Below, one piece after another: positions 12,317 through 22,810 of a DNA stretch of 64,000 nt. The stretch is from NCBI GenBank assembly GCA_963678705.1, contig OY783203.1, forward strand, positions 30,899,505 through 30,963,504, read 5' to 3'. The notes under the pieces were generated by a model that saw nothing but the letters and a program-made list of their open reading frames with translations, did not search any database and had not been told where the DNA came from. The translations under genes were made by a program, and so were the position numbers. Numbering within the stretch: the stretch's first letter is position 1; each line of letters begins with the position of its first letter. The stretch is from Panorpa germanica. Its lineage: Eukaryota; Arthropoda; Insecta; Mecoptera; Panorpidae.

Positions 12317-12970
12317 TAATTAAGATGAATAATGATCGGCCCAACTTACATTTTCGCGTGGCTCGACAAAGCTTTACTTTTTGACTTTTTAAATATATAA
12401 TTCTACTTTTTCTATTAGAAATTGTCCATAAACTACGTGCTCCAATGGCTTCTTTAGAAACAACCCCCTCCTATCTCGCACTTCACTAGTTTTTACCATG
12501 ACCTTATCTCAACAAAAATAGTTGCTGTCCAAAAGAGCTAAAATAAAAGGTCATTCCAAAAACTTACGAAAAATGTAACCTAGGTATTTTGCCCGGTTAA
12601 GCTGCATTTATGTTTGACTCGAATAAAAATAAGAGCTGAGCTACAAATGTAACCAAGGTTTATAATACACGGACTATTCAAAAATCGGTCTAAGCTCGCA
12701 ATAAAATATTAGTTTTGGCATAACTAGATGTACCATAATCACCTAGTTGATGGTAAAGGGCATTGAGGGGAGGGGGGTTAGTGCTCCTCCAGACTCGTTA
12801 GTTCTGGGTACCGTTTAATCCTCCTCTAAGAATAAAATTTATTACAACGAATCAAAGAAATAACCTTTATAGCAGTTTACATAATGCAAGAGAACTAATT
12901 ACATAAACTAATTACATAAATTCGTATTTAATTTAATGTTATTATATTAATAATAAAACGATACGAAATT
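12317..12970. other. No gene; one CCATAAACTACGTG patch
   Basis: Nothing coding seen. The word TCCATAAACTACGTGC at 12426-12441 resembles the terminal repeat of the 29.5 kb MITE, and a purine-rich patch follows at 12755-12775. No paired terminus. Confidence 0.4.
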
Positions 12971-12971
12971 C

Positions 12972-13096
12972 TTGAGAATTTTCTGTTTTCCAGATTCTCA
13001 TTTCCCAAGAAATTAAATGAACGTTTTCAAGAAACGAGAATTCTTAAGAAATTTGATTCCCGAGAAATGAAAAATCTAGAGAAAACAGAAACCCTA
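12972..13096. mobile_element. Foldback (hairpin) MITE
   Basis: Arms of about 35 bp are inverted. The left has TTCTGTTTTCCAGATTCTCA and the right has GAAATGAAAAATCTAGAGAA then AACAGAAACCCTAG. The loop is rich in GAATTC and AAGAAATT. This resembles hairpin MITEs common in insects; the superfamily is not determined and no target duplication was confirmed. Confidence 0.55.
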
Positions 13097-13232
13097 GTAA
13101 TAACTAAGAAACTCTAAGGGAAAATATAATATAATAAAATAATCTAACAGACGAACCAGAAATGATGAGAAACTCGTATTGAGAGATCTTACATATAAAT
13201 ATAATATAACTTTTATCAACCATATATTGTTT

Positions 13233-13251
13233 GATAATAATAATAATAAAA
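13233..13251. repeat. (AAT)n microsatellite
   Basis: About six AAT units in tandem. Confidence 0.85.
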
Positions 13252-14029
13252 AAGATAATTAAAAAACCAGTTGAAACCTATACCACATTCAATCTACTTG
13301 GGCGATGCTGGGTAATTTTGTTCTAGCAATTGGTTTAATAAAAATTAGGTAACATTTTTGGTTTTTCAAATCTTCACTGTGGTCGAAATCGTTATTGATT
13401 TAACGTGGAAATACGGAGTGTCCTTTTTTATTTTCATACCCTGGTCCACATATGCGGGTGCAAATGCTTAATTTTAGTGGTATGAATATGTATAATTCAA
13501 ATCAATGTTTCAACTCAAATGTTTTCGCTCTAGTCGCGGTAAAGAGCACGAATTGGCGAACACGCAAGTGGTTTTGGAACTACTTTAATATTCATTATTA
13601 CACCAAATACATCACAGCTAGTTGAAATTGAGTCGCAGGTTTGAAATAAACGTACTCGCACGGCTTTGCCGCTTTTATTGGGAGAAAGGGGTGATTACAT
13701 GCACAAGGTTAAGAAAGGTTGTACGTAGTGGTTTTGACATGTACACCTATGTCAGTTTTTTCGGATTCAAAAGATCAAAAAAAGACCGACATAGTTATGC
13801 AACCGAAGTCAGACATAGTCTGTTCCATTAATAAAACACACCATTATGCATATCCGGGATAAAGCATAAAGGTGTCTTAAAAATATATTACCTAAACTAA
13901 CTTGTAATAAATATTTAAAGTTTTAGGATATCTAAACACTTTATGCTCTGTATAGTGGAGTAACAACGCGATAGCAAAACTAAACTAAAAAAAAAAACAT
14001 TATAAGCTGACGTTGTTCCTAGGTTAACT

Positions 14030-14400
14030 ATTCCCAGAATTCCCCATTGCAGCTAGGAACTGCCAGAGCCATACTCTGAATCTGAGTGACGTCATCAAAC
14101 TTGTTACATGACTGCATTGCATGTACCATTTACAGTTATCTCTTGATGCAGAGATCATTCAGTTATCAGCAGGTGATTTCAGTGCATAGTGAACCATAAA
14201 CCTTATAATGGTTATTCCCGTACACTCGCTCCATACCACACCACACACCCCCCTACATCCACCCACCTATCGACGAAGCATCTAGTACTCGACCCGCATT
14301 CCTTTTATGCTAAATCTTCAACGAAAACTTCGAAACCCCACGAAGGCAAAGGCATCGGCAACACGGTGGCGACAGCTGGTTGGGGAAGTAAAGTCTAACA
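14030..14400. other. GC-richer patch, possible regulatory or exon-like DNA
   Basis: Clearly less AT-rich than its surroundings. It has a perfect CRE-type TGACGTCA at 14087-14094 and two TCAGT words (14158, 14178) of the kind found in arthropod initiators. An open frame at 14189-14398 encodes a Thr/Pro/Ser/His-rich 69-residue peptide of no recognised family. It could be a promoter, a 5' exon or an unrecognised repeat; nothing here is decisive. Confidence 0.25.
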
Positions 14401-14999
14401 CTATTCAGTTCAAACAATTCCCAAATCATACATCAATTATTTACAGGTCGTTCATTAAAATCGATAATTAAAATTAATGGATAATTGTTATTATAAATCA
14501 TCTTATTACATTAAGGAAACTTTAATAGACATTTTGAATGAAAGAAAATTGAATAATCCGTTGAACATGTAATTCTATTAAGTGCTCGCTCTGAATTTAG
14601 TACGAGTATTCATAATTCATATTTATTCAATATTTGAATTTCAAATTTATACATGCGGCACAAATTTCTGAGAACGTTGGGTTCACTGTTGTTGTTCACA
14701 GAGCTGCTTTCTATACCTAGAAGTTACACTAAAGAAAAATTTTCTGGTATAAAAATATTTAAAAAGTAAATGATTTTGCCGTGGTATTTATGGTATGTAT
14801 ATGATTTGTCCACTCAGAGTTTTCTGCTTCCTTTTACATTTTTGTATCAAAGTGTTTGAATACTGTTAATACAGCAAAACCGTAAAACAACATTCTGCAT
14901 GTTGTTTTAAAACCTCGTAACGAAAAAATTCTATACATATTTCATTGTCAAATAAAGAGAATTGTTTGTGTTTTAATTCACTATACATCAACCACAAAC

Positions 15000-15290
15000 C
15001 AGCTAGCAGTAGTCGGCAAAACGGCAATACGTAACCCCTGAGCTACCTGATACCGAGATACCGAGTGAGCCCCCATAACTCCGGCGCCCCCACCCTCTAC
15101 CCCGTACCGTGACCGACTTAATTAATACCGCTGTTCACCTGAACTCGCGAGGACTTGTGTATTTTGCGGAGGTGGGAGATTAGTTCTCATTCTGCTACTT
15201 GGTGCTTGCCTTTCAGTCGCAGTACAATACGAGTACTATAGAACAGTGAGGGAGAACCTGTGTCACGCGTGCTGGAGGTGGAACGTACAC
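15000..15290. other. GC-richer patch without recognised frame
   Basis: C-rich sequence at 15060-15115 followed by mixed sequence with TTTCAGTCGCAG at 15211-15222, which contains an arthropod-type TCAGT initiator word. No matching repeat elsewhere in the window and no convincing open frame. It may be an untranslated exon or promoter; inference only. Confidence 0.2.
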
Positions 15291-15659
15291 ACTTAAAAAC
15301 ATTATTTGCAGATCAAGAATCTCATAAAACATAAATCAAGCAAGGAAATATGACTTCTGCGGTTCGCAATTTACTTTTTTAATTGCTTAGGCATTTGGTT
15401 TTGCAGGTCGCACGTTACAGACACTACTGTCTTAACGACGTTGTCATACCTTAATATTATAAATGTCAAGTACAATTATACAGGCTTATTATATAGTTGA
15501 TTATCCTGAAAATTTAAAATCGATTGACCGTTTTGAACTTCAAATAAATTTAATCGAAGTTTTAATCATTTGCAATGGAAGTGAATGAGAGGTACATACA
15601 TTTGAGGTGTAGATATGCAATTTTTTTAAAAATTTTAATTGAAAAAATAATTTCCTGAT

Positions 15660-15717
15660 GGTCCTTTTGGAACTAAGCACGTGCCTATGTTGCCTATGCT
15701 TAAAAGCGGCTCTGGGT
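15660..15717 (-). repeat. Short repeat shared with 23277-23520
   Basis: The complement begins CCCAGAGCCGCTTTTAAGCA and continues with TAGGCAACATAG. The same CCCAGAGCCG start and CATAGGCAACATAG word are found near 23277 and 23480. It is probably a TE terminal region; class unknown. Confidence 0.45.
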
Positions 15718-15793
15718 TTACTTTTTAGAAATATTAAAAACTGATTGATAGCTCAACACATACATAAATAGGTTTACCATCGCTGCTATAGAG

Positions 15794-16334
15794 CAAACGT
15801 TAGCAAACTATCCGTCAAACAGCGGGTCAAATCCGGTTCGTGGATTAATATTGTTTTAAAAAGAATTTTTAATAAAAATTATTATGAATACAATTTGTGA
15901 TTTTAATGTGAGTGTAAAAACATACGCATGCATGTTCAAGTATACTTACACTTGCATAGACGTTTCTAGGAACCATTCAAGTTAGTTACGACCGATAGTC
16001 GAGTTGAAAATAATGACTGTATGTGGCGTTATTTGCGTCGTTTTCTTTACTAATTAAAATAAGAAGTATTAACTTCGAACTTTAGTATGATCAAATGTTT
16101 TATCAGAAAAAACAATTATGTAGAAGAGATTATGTAGAAGCGGACCGAGAGGAGCAGAGGGGGATTACGGGAAGCACTATATTATGTAAAAATATATCTC
16201 TCAAATAAAGAGAAACTTGTCTTTCTTTGTTATTCTATGAGTAGAATTGCACATGTAAATTCTTGCTAATTCTTCAGTCGAGACAAAACAGATTTACGAT
16301 TTGGTCCTTCAAAAAAAAAGTTTGCCGACCCCTG
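15794..16334. mobile_element. hAT-like non-autonomous element with 8 bp target duplication
   Basis: The left end CAAACGTTAGCAAACTATC and the complement of the right end, CAGGGGTCGGCAAACTTTTT, align as imperfect hAT-type termini. Flanks CTATAGAG (15786-15793) and CTATAAAG (16335-16342) match at 7 of 8 positions, the 8 bp duplication size of hAT transposons. Near the left end GGGTCAAATCCGGTTCGTGG resembles interiors of known insect hAT-type MITEs. At 541 bp with no transposase frame it is non-autonomous. Confidence 0.75.
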
Positions 16335-16962
16335 CTATAAAGTATAAAAGGTTTTACTATTAACGATTGACCCTTTCCAAGGCCTTTATCACACTAAACA
16401 CTGCGTCGGAGGATACCAGTATACCGGGCCACCAGGACACCAGAACGATGGGATGACAACCGGTATGGGACTCTCAGAGAGCCCGCTGTGTCATCATTTG
16501 TTTCAAAACAGGGCTCGAAATTTTTTTAATTTTAACTTTTAGTGAACAGGTAAAAAAAAAGAGTAATATCAGCAGATGAAAAATAACAAAAAAATGTCCA
16601 GCAGAAAATAAAATTTACAAATACTGATTCAGCAATATTTTGTTGGTGAAACGAGAGGCTATCTGCAGAAAATTGTATAAATAACAAAATAATGTTGTGA
16701 TAAGGAAATACCGAGAGTGGGAGTGGGAGTGTGGGTGAGATATTGTTTTCGTTATCAAAAATAGCAAAATATTCAAAACCTAACTTTGCACATTTATGGT
16801 ACCTGCATAATTCATTTATTTCAAAAAGAATGTTGACCAGATGCCACAGGCGCTAGCTTGCAGCTTGCATATCGAACGAAAAAACATGTTTACGTGCAAA
16901 TCATAAGAGCACTCAAAATCAAAATCATTGAACTTTTTACTATACTGGTATAACTATAGTTC

Positions 16963-17163
16963 AAATTACGAGAGTTCGGCGGCGACTCATACTTAAAAGA
17001 AGTTGTGGGGTATAAACTGCCGACATAACTAAAAAGAACTAACTCACTTATTTTTCTACAATGTAAATAGAAACGAATAAGATGAAATTAATTATCGTAT
17101 TATAGATTTATACCACTCTTATAACCTCTTTTAAGTATAAGTTGCGTCGAACTATCGTGATTT
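16963..17163. mobile_element. ~200 bp TIR MITE, copy A
   Basis: Terminal inverted repeats of about 45 bp: the left reads AATTACGAGAGTTCGGCGGC then GACTCATACTTAAAAGAAG. The complement of the right reads AATCACGATAGTTCGACGCA then ACTTATACTTAAAAGAGG. A second copy lies at 46981-47167 with the same interior (ACTCACTTATTTTTCTA, ATAGAAACGAATAAG, TTATCGTATTATAG). No coding capacity. Confidence 0.8.
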
Positions 17164-17603
17164 GGACTATATATTACATATTGTACAATGATTATTATTG
17201 ACTATTATGCAACTAGGCCTGGAAGAAAGTACTAAAGTAGGTGAAAAAAAAGCTGTTGTTTATATCAAAAATTAATTTGGGAAGGAGGGGGGTGGGGCAA
17301 GGTTTGGCTCACTCTGGCGCCCGGAAAATTAGGTAAAAAAAATTACACTTTTGACACAATCTTATTCTTTATTATTTTATATCTTTATTATTATTAAATA
17401 CTATGTACATTTGTAAATATATTTACATAAACAATTATTAAAAAATATTTAAAATATTCCGTGAAACTTGATAGAAGATGTGATGTAATTTTTATTAAAT
17501 CCGGATGAGGGTTTCTTGAGATATTGAAGCGACCAATTTAAAAAAAAGTAGTTTCGAGATAAACGCAAAAGAAAAAAAGAATTGTTTAAGTGTATATAAT
17601 GCA
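17164..17603. other. No gene seen
   Basis: AT-rich sequence with one G-rich patch at 17280-17330 (GGAGGGGGGTGGGGC). The patch may be part of a decayed element, but no partner terminus is visible. Confidence 0.4.
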
Positions 17604-17800
17604 CCACTCAAAAAGTTCATAAGATGACATATAAATGGCGCCACTATTGACAGATCCATATGATCCTTAGATAGTACTAACCTTCAAACAATATGTGTCA
17701 AAATTTCATGACATTCCGTCCATTAGATTACGAGTTACAGTGATTTTATTTAGAGTGATGCTATTTTTTCTTGACAAGTGTTATTCGGACTCGGAATGCA
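17604..17800 (+). mobile_element. Long-TIR MITE arm (mariner-type), solo
   Basis: Outer to inner words are ACTCAAAAAGTTCATAAGAT, GACATATAAATGGCGCCACT, GATCCATATGATC, GTGTCAAAATTTCATGACAT and CAAGTGTTATTCGGACTCGG. This is the same arm as at 27401-27645 and 50526-50912. The opposite arm is missing, so this copy is truncated. Confidence 0.7.
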
Positions 17801-18138
17801 ATGGATTACATTGCGATGAATTATTTATGATAATAAACAATACGACAAACACCTTCTCGAATATAATACTTGTAAATTTAATAATAAATAAGTAATTTTC
17901 GCTTGTAAGCAATTTAAACTTAATTTTTGTTATTTCAAAATATTTTTCTTACTATTTATTATTCATCATAGTCTGTAAAACTCAAATCCGCATGAAAAAA
18001 TTATGTAAACTAAAGCCTCCACTTGGATGAACAGATAAGATCATGCTACGAATACTAACTGCGGTTAGCGCCACCTAGCGAGGCGGCTAGAAACTCACAC
18101 TACAATTCATGATACCTATAGTCCGCACCACCTCTATA

Positions 18139-19035
18139 CAGGGGCGTCCGAAGATGGGGAAACATGGGGCTTAACATAAGACAGAACGGACGAGGGTAAT
18201 TTGATAATTCATTGACTTTTATTTCGCTTCCTGGACATTTAGTCCAGCGTTTTTATAATATTTTCAATCCTTCCAAATAATAGGTTTTGCTAAAGGCTCT
18301 CAAAATAGACGTTTGTTTCATTGATTTCAGTGATGACCTCTTTGTTATACCCAAATCTTTTACAACCCAGCAGTAAACGTTTTGGAGTAAATTCTATTAC
18401 TTTTCATGAGTTTTTTTGTCATGAACGCGTTTGTTTTCTATTCAGTCGTTCATAGAGAATGTCTCTTTTATGAGCTACAGATGGCGCAACGACTGCTCAC
18501 TGTTGAATAAAAGCGACTCCTGTGACAGGTAGGGAATCAATTTGAACTAAAATTGATTTTCTGTGTGTTACTCCAACTTGCAAAACGTTAGAATTGAAAT
18601 GAAATACGAGTGACTAGAACTTCATCTAGCCATTCTATTTCACCAAATGTTTATTGGGCCAGCCATTTCTTCTGGTTTGGAAACAGGAAGTAGTTGCAAG
18701 AAGCTCTAACTGGAGAATATGTTGGATGGGTAGCAGTTCGTAGCCCAATTTATAAATTTTTGCCAAGGTTACCACACACTCAATTGCAATCGCGGCATCC
18801 ATCGCGTGGATAGTTGCTTTTAATTCAAAGAGTCACTGAATTATCAAATTACCCTCGTATTTACACTGGATGGAATAGTGACGTCATAAGCAGAGCCACA
18901 GCAACGCTCATACAAAAATATTAGTTAAAAAAAAGTTTGAATCCACTCCAAACTATAAAAATATTTTTAATAAATATATGATAAATGAAATTAGAAATTT
19001 AGCCTCTCCTTTCAAGTTATATGCGGACGCCCATG
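18139..19035. mobile_element. TIR element with CAGGGGCGTCCG ends, hosting a mariner
   Basis: The left end CAGGGGCGTCCG is mirrored on the right by CGGACGCCCATG. No matching target duplication was found, so one end may be shifted or mutated. The element is split by the mariner relic at 18191-18857, leaving only about 230 bp of host element. The remaining right part includes TGACGTCA at 18879-18886. The ends resemble hAT-type termini, but the assignment is tentative. Confidence 0.45.
18191..18857 (-). pseudogene. mariner transposon relic, broken transposase
   Basis: Inverted termini begin CGAGGGTAATTTGATAATTC at the left, with the exact complement at the right end. TA follows the right end; the left dinucleotide is GA, probably a mutated TA. 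On the minus strand between about 18830 and 18640 the reading includes MDAAIAIECV, LAKIYKLGYELLP and NGWP, matching the catalytic-domain region of mariner transposase just around the usual HPPYSPDLAP motif, which is degraded. A second block between 18400 and 18200 gives KRWTKCPGSE, the usual C-terminal KRW..C motif. Between them lies about 220 bp that does not align. Several stops and frame changes make it inactive. It is closely related to the relic at 23809-24490. Confidence 0.75.
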
Positions 19036-20437
19036 ATCCTGTTTATCGCGTACCTGTACAGTTTCACTATTAGTGTAAATGACGTCATTCAGGAAAATTC
19101 AATAATGATTTTATCACGTGCTACAGTACTTTTAAAACTATTTCCATTAACGCAATCAGAATAGTCGTATTCATAGTGAACATATAAGGCTGTTCTCACA
19201 TTGTAACAGACTACATCCGACCGCCGACTGAGAAGCACTCTTGTCAGTAAGGTATTTATATAAAAAAATATTTAAATAACAGTATTGGAGGTATTTTGCA
19301 TTAGCAAACGTTATCATAAGAGCAAACTATACTTTAATGTTTATCAAAACACCACTGTGTTGAAAACCTGTTGCGTGTAAAAAATCCTGGACAAAGGTTT
19401 ACATACACAGAGAGAGAGGGGGAGGAGACAAACAGATATAATATGTACTTTTATATTTTTCAACTGTGCATTATTAAACATTAAAGTAGAAAGGCAGGTA
19501 GAGGAATTGCTGACAGGAGATAAGGAAGGAAACAGATAGATGGTGAACATGAAGAAAAAAAAAGAGAAGGAGTTGAAACAAAAGAAGGAGAAGTAGAGGA
19601 CAGAAAGAGATGAACACACGAGAAGTACAAAAAGCTATGGTCATAGCCCACTAACGCTAAGGCATATTATTATTCGATGCTCAAGATACCCGTAGCAAAG
19701 ACAAAACTGTAATATGCCTGAGGAATATAGGTAGATGTTTGAAAGCAGGGAAAATATGAAAAGTCTTAATGACTTTGTCAATAAAACTAATTTAGTCTCT
19801 TTATTTTAAGTACACATACTCGTGTCTATAAGTTGTAAATTATGTATTGTAAATGTTTATAAATGTATATATTGTTTTACTTTTGAAAGTTGATACACTC
19901 AAATAAATATTTAAAAAAAGCTAAGGAATTTTACAGAAATATGGAAGATATGGAAATAGTCATAAGTGTATCCTAAATTAGTTAAATTTAGGTAAGAATA
20001 CATAAAATGCAAATGGTAAATTAACATAAAAGAATGTAATACCATTCGCAGAAGGATTAATAAATATACTGAAAAACAAACACCATACTGACAATAATTG
20101 ACCTTGTGATTCCAGTGTGAGAGAAGCCTAAATATATAATAATCATGTGTGCTACCGCATGAAAATATTCTGAAATATAAAATAAATCCTCTGAACATTC
20201 AATCAAGCTAAATTGAAAAGTTTGTATAAAAAACAAATGTGATACAAACATTATATTCAAATCTGTTTTATATCGAAATAATTATACATACTTTCATGTA
20301 AAATAAACTGTAATAAATTTTAGGAAGTTGAACAAAAAATACACAACAATTTGTTTCTGATGTAGTAATCCTTTAACAGTAAAACCTAATCGATAAATCT
20401 GCAATATTTCAGAAGCTTGTATTTATACGAGTATATA
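19036..20437. other. No gene; purine-rich tract
   Basis: TGACGTCA lies at 19080-19087. A strongly purine-rich stretch at 19408-19625 (GAGA and GAAGGAG words) gives long but low-complexity open frames on either strand. ORFs on the minus strand at 19344-20260 are Phe/Tyr/Ser rich and look accidental. Confidence 0.45.
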
Positions 20438-21017
20438 CGAGGCATGTTTTTTAAGTAAGTACCGTTTTGCGTCTCCGCCTTTGCAGCGCTACGGTCGGCG
20501 TAGCATGCGCGCTGGTTACCTACATCTCTTGTCTACGCACTGACGCCATTACAGTCTGATTCTTCATTGTATACGTTGTTTACTGAGTGTTTAAGATGCC
20601 TCCGACAATCGTGAGTCCCGCCGATTGTGAAGTACGGGCTGTTATACGATTTCTTAGTGCTAAGCGTAAAACCGATCGATATTCATCGTGAGATCTGTGA
20701 AGTTTACGGACAAAACATTATGAGTGATGGAATGGTAAGGAAATGGGTGAGAGCATTTAAAGATGGCCGCACAAATGTGCATGATGAAGAACGGAGTGGG
20801 CGTCCTCGTACAGTGGTTAACAAGTCAGGCGGCAGAATTTTATGAGGAGGGTATTCAAAAACTGGTGCCACGTTATAACAAGTTCCTCAATATTCACGGA
20901 AATTATGTAGAAAAGTAGATTAAGGTACAGGCTTTCATGTAAAAATAAAATTATTGCGATATCTTTGCACGTCTTTTTTTAATTCCAAAACGGTACTTAC
21001 TTAAAAAACACGCCTCG
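20438..21017 (+). mobile_element. Internally deleted mariner, copy 1
   Basis: Termini are inverted over about 33 bp: the left has GTTTTTTAAGTAAGTACCGT and the right has its complement ACGGTACTTACTTAAAAAAC. The left is preceded by TA and the right followed by CA, so one TA appears mutated. The length is 580 bp against about 1.3 kb for a complete mariner. The copy keeps the transposase N-terminal DNA-binding region and the C-terminal tail only. The copy at 63292-63825 carries the same deletion. Confidence 0.85.
20596..20918 (+). pseudogene. mariner transposase, N- and C-terminal parts only
   Basis: The frame opens at ATG 20596 with MPPTIVSPADCEVRAVIRFL, the standard start of a large insect mariner group. 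A frameshift near 20660 moves the reading to the frame starting at 20627, where IHREICEVYGQNIMSDGMV and RKWVRAFKDGRTNVHDEERS form the helix-turn-helix DNA-binding domain, ending SGRP. The whole catalytic domain with its three acidic residues is missing. After the junction a third frame reads AAEFYEEGIQKLVPRYNKFL and ends NIHGNYVEK at the stop 20916-20918, the normal C-terminus. The product cannot transpose. A truncated HTH peptide could still bind the termini, but nothing shows expression. Confidence 0.85.
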
Positions 21018-21515
21018 CATATCCCGCGGACATATGCATATCCATAAAAATAATATTCACATCCATTTAATATGACGCATCGATGCTTGCGGTACTGACA
21101 TATGCACACAATTGACATATGCAATGACTTCCATGCTGAAATGTCGACGAGGACCTCCAATTTTATAGTCATGAACTGTAATATTATAATATCTCGTTAT
21201 AATTCAACTTATCAATACAAAGTACCACAATTAAAATAGATCTAGTTGGTTTTGATTGCCATAAATAGTTATTAATGGAAGTTATGTCAGAAACGGAATC
21301 CTTAATGCACCATTTCGCATATTACATAGCTGCAACATAATAAATGCACACTGTGTTCCCCACACTATCACTTTTGTTTGGTCTTGTCTAATCACAACTT
21401 TATGAATGCTTTAGTAATTTTCTATCACGCGAATACTAGTTGCAGTATTACATACGCTGTTACAGGGTGTTCACGGTATTCTAGTAATCCTTTAAATGTA
21501 CTTGTCCTGCTATAA
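21018..21515. other. No gene seen
   Basis: AT-rich sequence without recognised element ends. The word TTACAGGGTGTTCACGG at 21461 resembles common insect repeat ends but has no partner. Confidence 0.4.
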
Positions 21516-21930
21516 TGCAGGTTTCATACCTGATAAAACACGAACAAAAATTTGTTTTTCTGAACAAAAATACCAATGTTTACACCTAAGAGACAGTTCT
21601 TAAAACATTTTTGTTTTTTGTTGCTGTTTTAGTAAAACAAAACACATACTCATCTAGAGTCGGTAAGGTCAAAGAAAAACACGTTGTTGTTGTTTTTTAG
21701 TCTGCTTGGTTTGAACACGCAGTTTGGTTTTTTGTGAACATTTGCGCTTGTCAATTGTTGTTTATCATGTATATAATTTTTATTGGACACACAAAAAACA
21801 TTATTGAAAACACTAAAAACAAAGTGTGAACAATCTATTTTCGAAAAACAGAACTGTTTTAAAATAAAACAAAATATGTTTTTCTTTTGGTTTTTGACAA
21901 CAAAACTGTCTCTCTGGTGTGAAACTGGTA
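21516..21930 (-). mobile_element. Harbinger-like MITE (CACACCAGAGAGACAG family), copy 1
   Basis: The right end CTGTCTCTCTGGTGTGAAAC and the decayed left end TGCAGGTTTCATACC are inverted. TAA precedes the left end and TTA follows the right; related copies suggest an original TAA duplication. The interior shares with 39945-40330 and 42360-42743 the blocks TTTGAACACGCAGTTTG, GTGAACATTTGCGC, TTATCATGT and TGTTTTAAAAT. Open frames inside are chance frames of a non-coding element. Confidence 0.75.
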
Positions 21931-22169
21931 TTAGACTAATAGAATGAGAGAGAGAGGTCATTAATTGTTGAAACATAAAATTAAAGTATAAGTAGAAGAC
22001 CGTAAACACCTTGTATATTTTCTGTTATCAGTTAAAAATAGCGCAGAATAATCGAGTTTTAAGTTTAGCTGCCCTACAGTTATACACAACAAGTGACGTC
22101 ACGACAAGGTTACTCATTACCACAATTTTAATAAAGGAAATAGGTTATGTTTATAATATTTTGCTAAAA

Positions 22170-22687
22170 ATAACTCCTTATATGTTAAGAGATATTAACA
22201 ATTAAAAAAGTCATTTTGTCTCTTTAATTATTAAAGCGATTCAACGTTGTACAAATTCCAAATGCATGTGACATCACAATCGCTGCCAACCATACAGCTC
22301 ATAAATCTCTGCTATATGTATTTATATATCAAAATATCAAATATTATTTACAACTATTTCAAGGAACAATAAAATTGCAATATTATGTCTGCCTTAGCAG
22401 GGTTAAATAAAATAAAAACCTATTATTCTTCTACTTGACTTGATTATTTGACTACCAACAGCTACAAAACATTACCACAGCACTGACCTACTCAACATAT
22501 AACTAACGTTAAAATGCATTTCACGTCATATAAATATGGCCGACCATTTCTAGCGCTAAAACTACAATTCAAAATTTTAATTGCTATATCTCCGTCAATA
22601 TTTAGATATTTAATAAAATAGACACGCCAATACACATTTATTAACAATTGAAAAATCGACCAATAAAAAATGAGGACACAAGCCCAT
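22170..22687 (+). mobile_element. GGGCTTG-family TIR element, copy 2 (5' truncated)
   Basis: Matches 10274-10821 closely from TAACTCCTTATATGTTA to the right end GAGGACACAAGCCCAT. The left ~85 bp with its terminal repeat is absent and replaced by unrelated sequence. One block before the end (ATCAATTTCA) is also deleted. Confidence 0.8.
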
Positions 22688-22734
22688 TGTGTTTATATTT
22701 GTATCTAATAACTATTGTATGATAATAGTTATTT

Positions 22735-22810
22735 TGATAGACGGTTCAGTGGCGGAGAGGGTTACTGCTTGACACTAGGTTCGATTCGATTTCTGAGCCA
22801 GTGTTTTGCT
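22735..22810 (+). other. tRNA-like patch (possible SINE head)
   Basis: A box-like TGGCGGAGAGGG (22750-22761) and B box-like GGTTCGATTCG (22778-22788) occur in order but only 16 bp apart, closer than in a functional tRNA. No cloverleaf was evident. It could be a decayed tRNA-derived SINE head of a type different from the 45.9 kb family. Confidence 0.35.

Noticed and set aside
19344-19619. Minus-strand Ser/Phe-rich frame
   Set aside because: It is the complement of a purine-rich tract and has low complexity.
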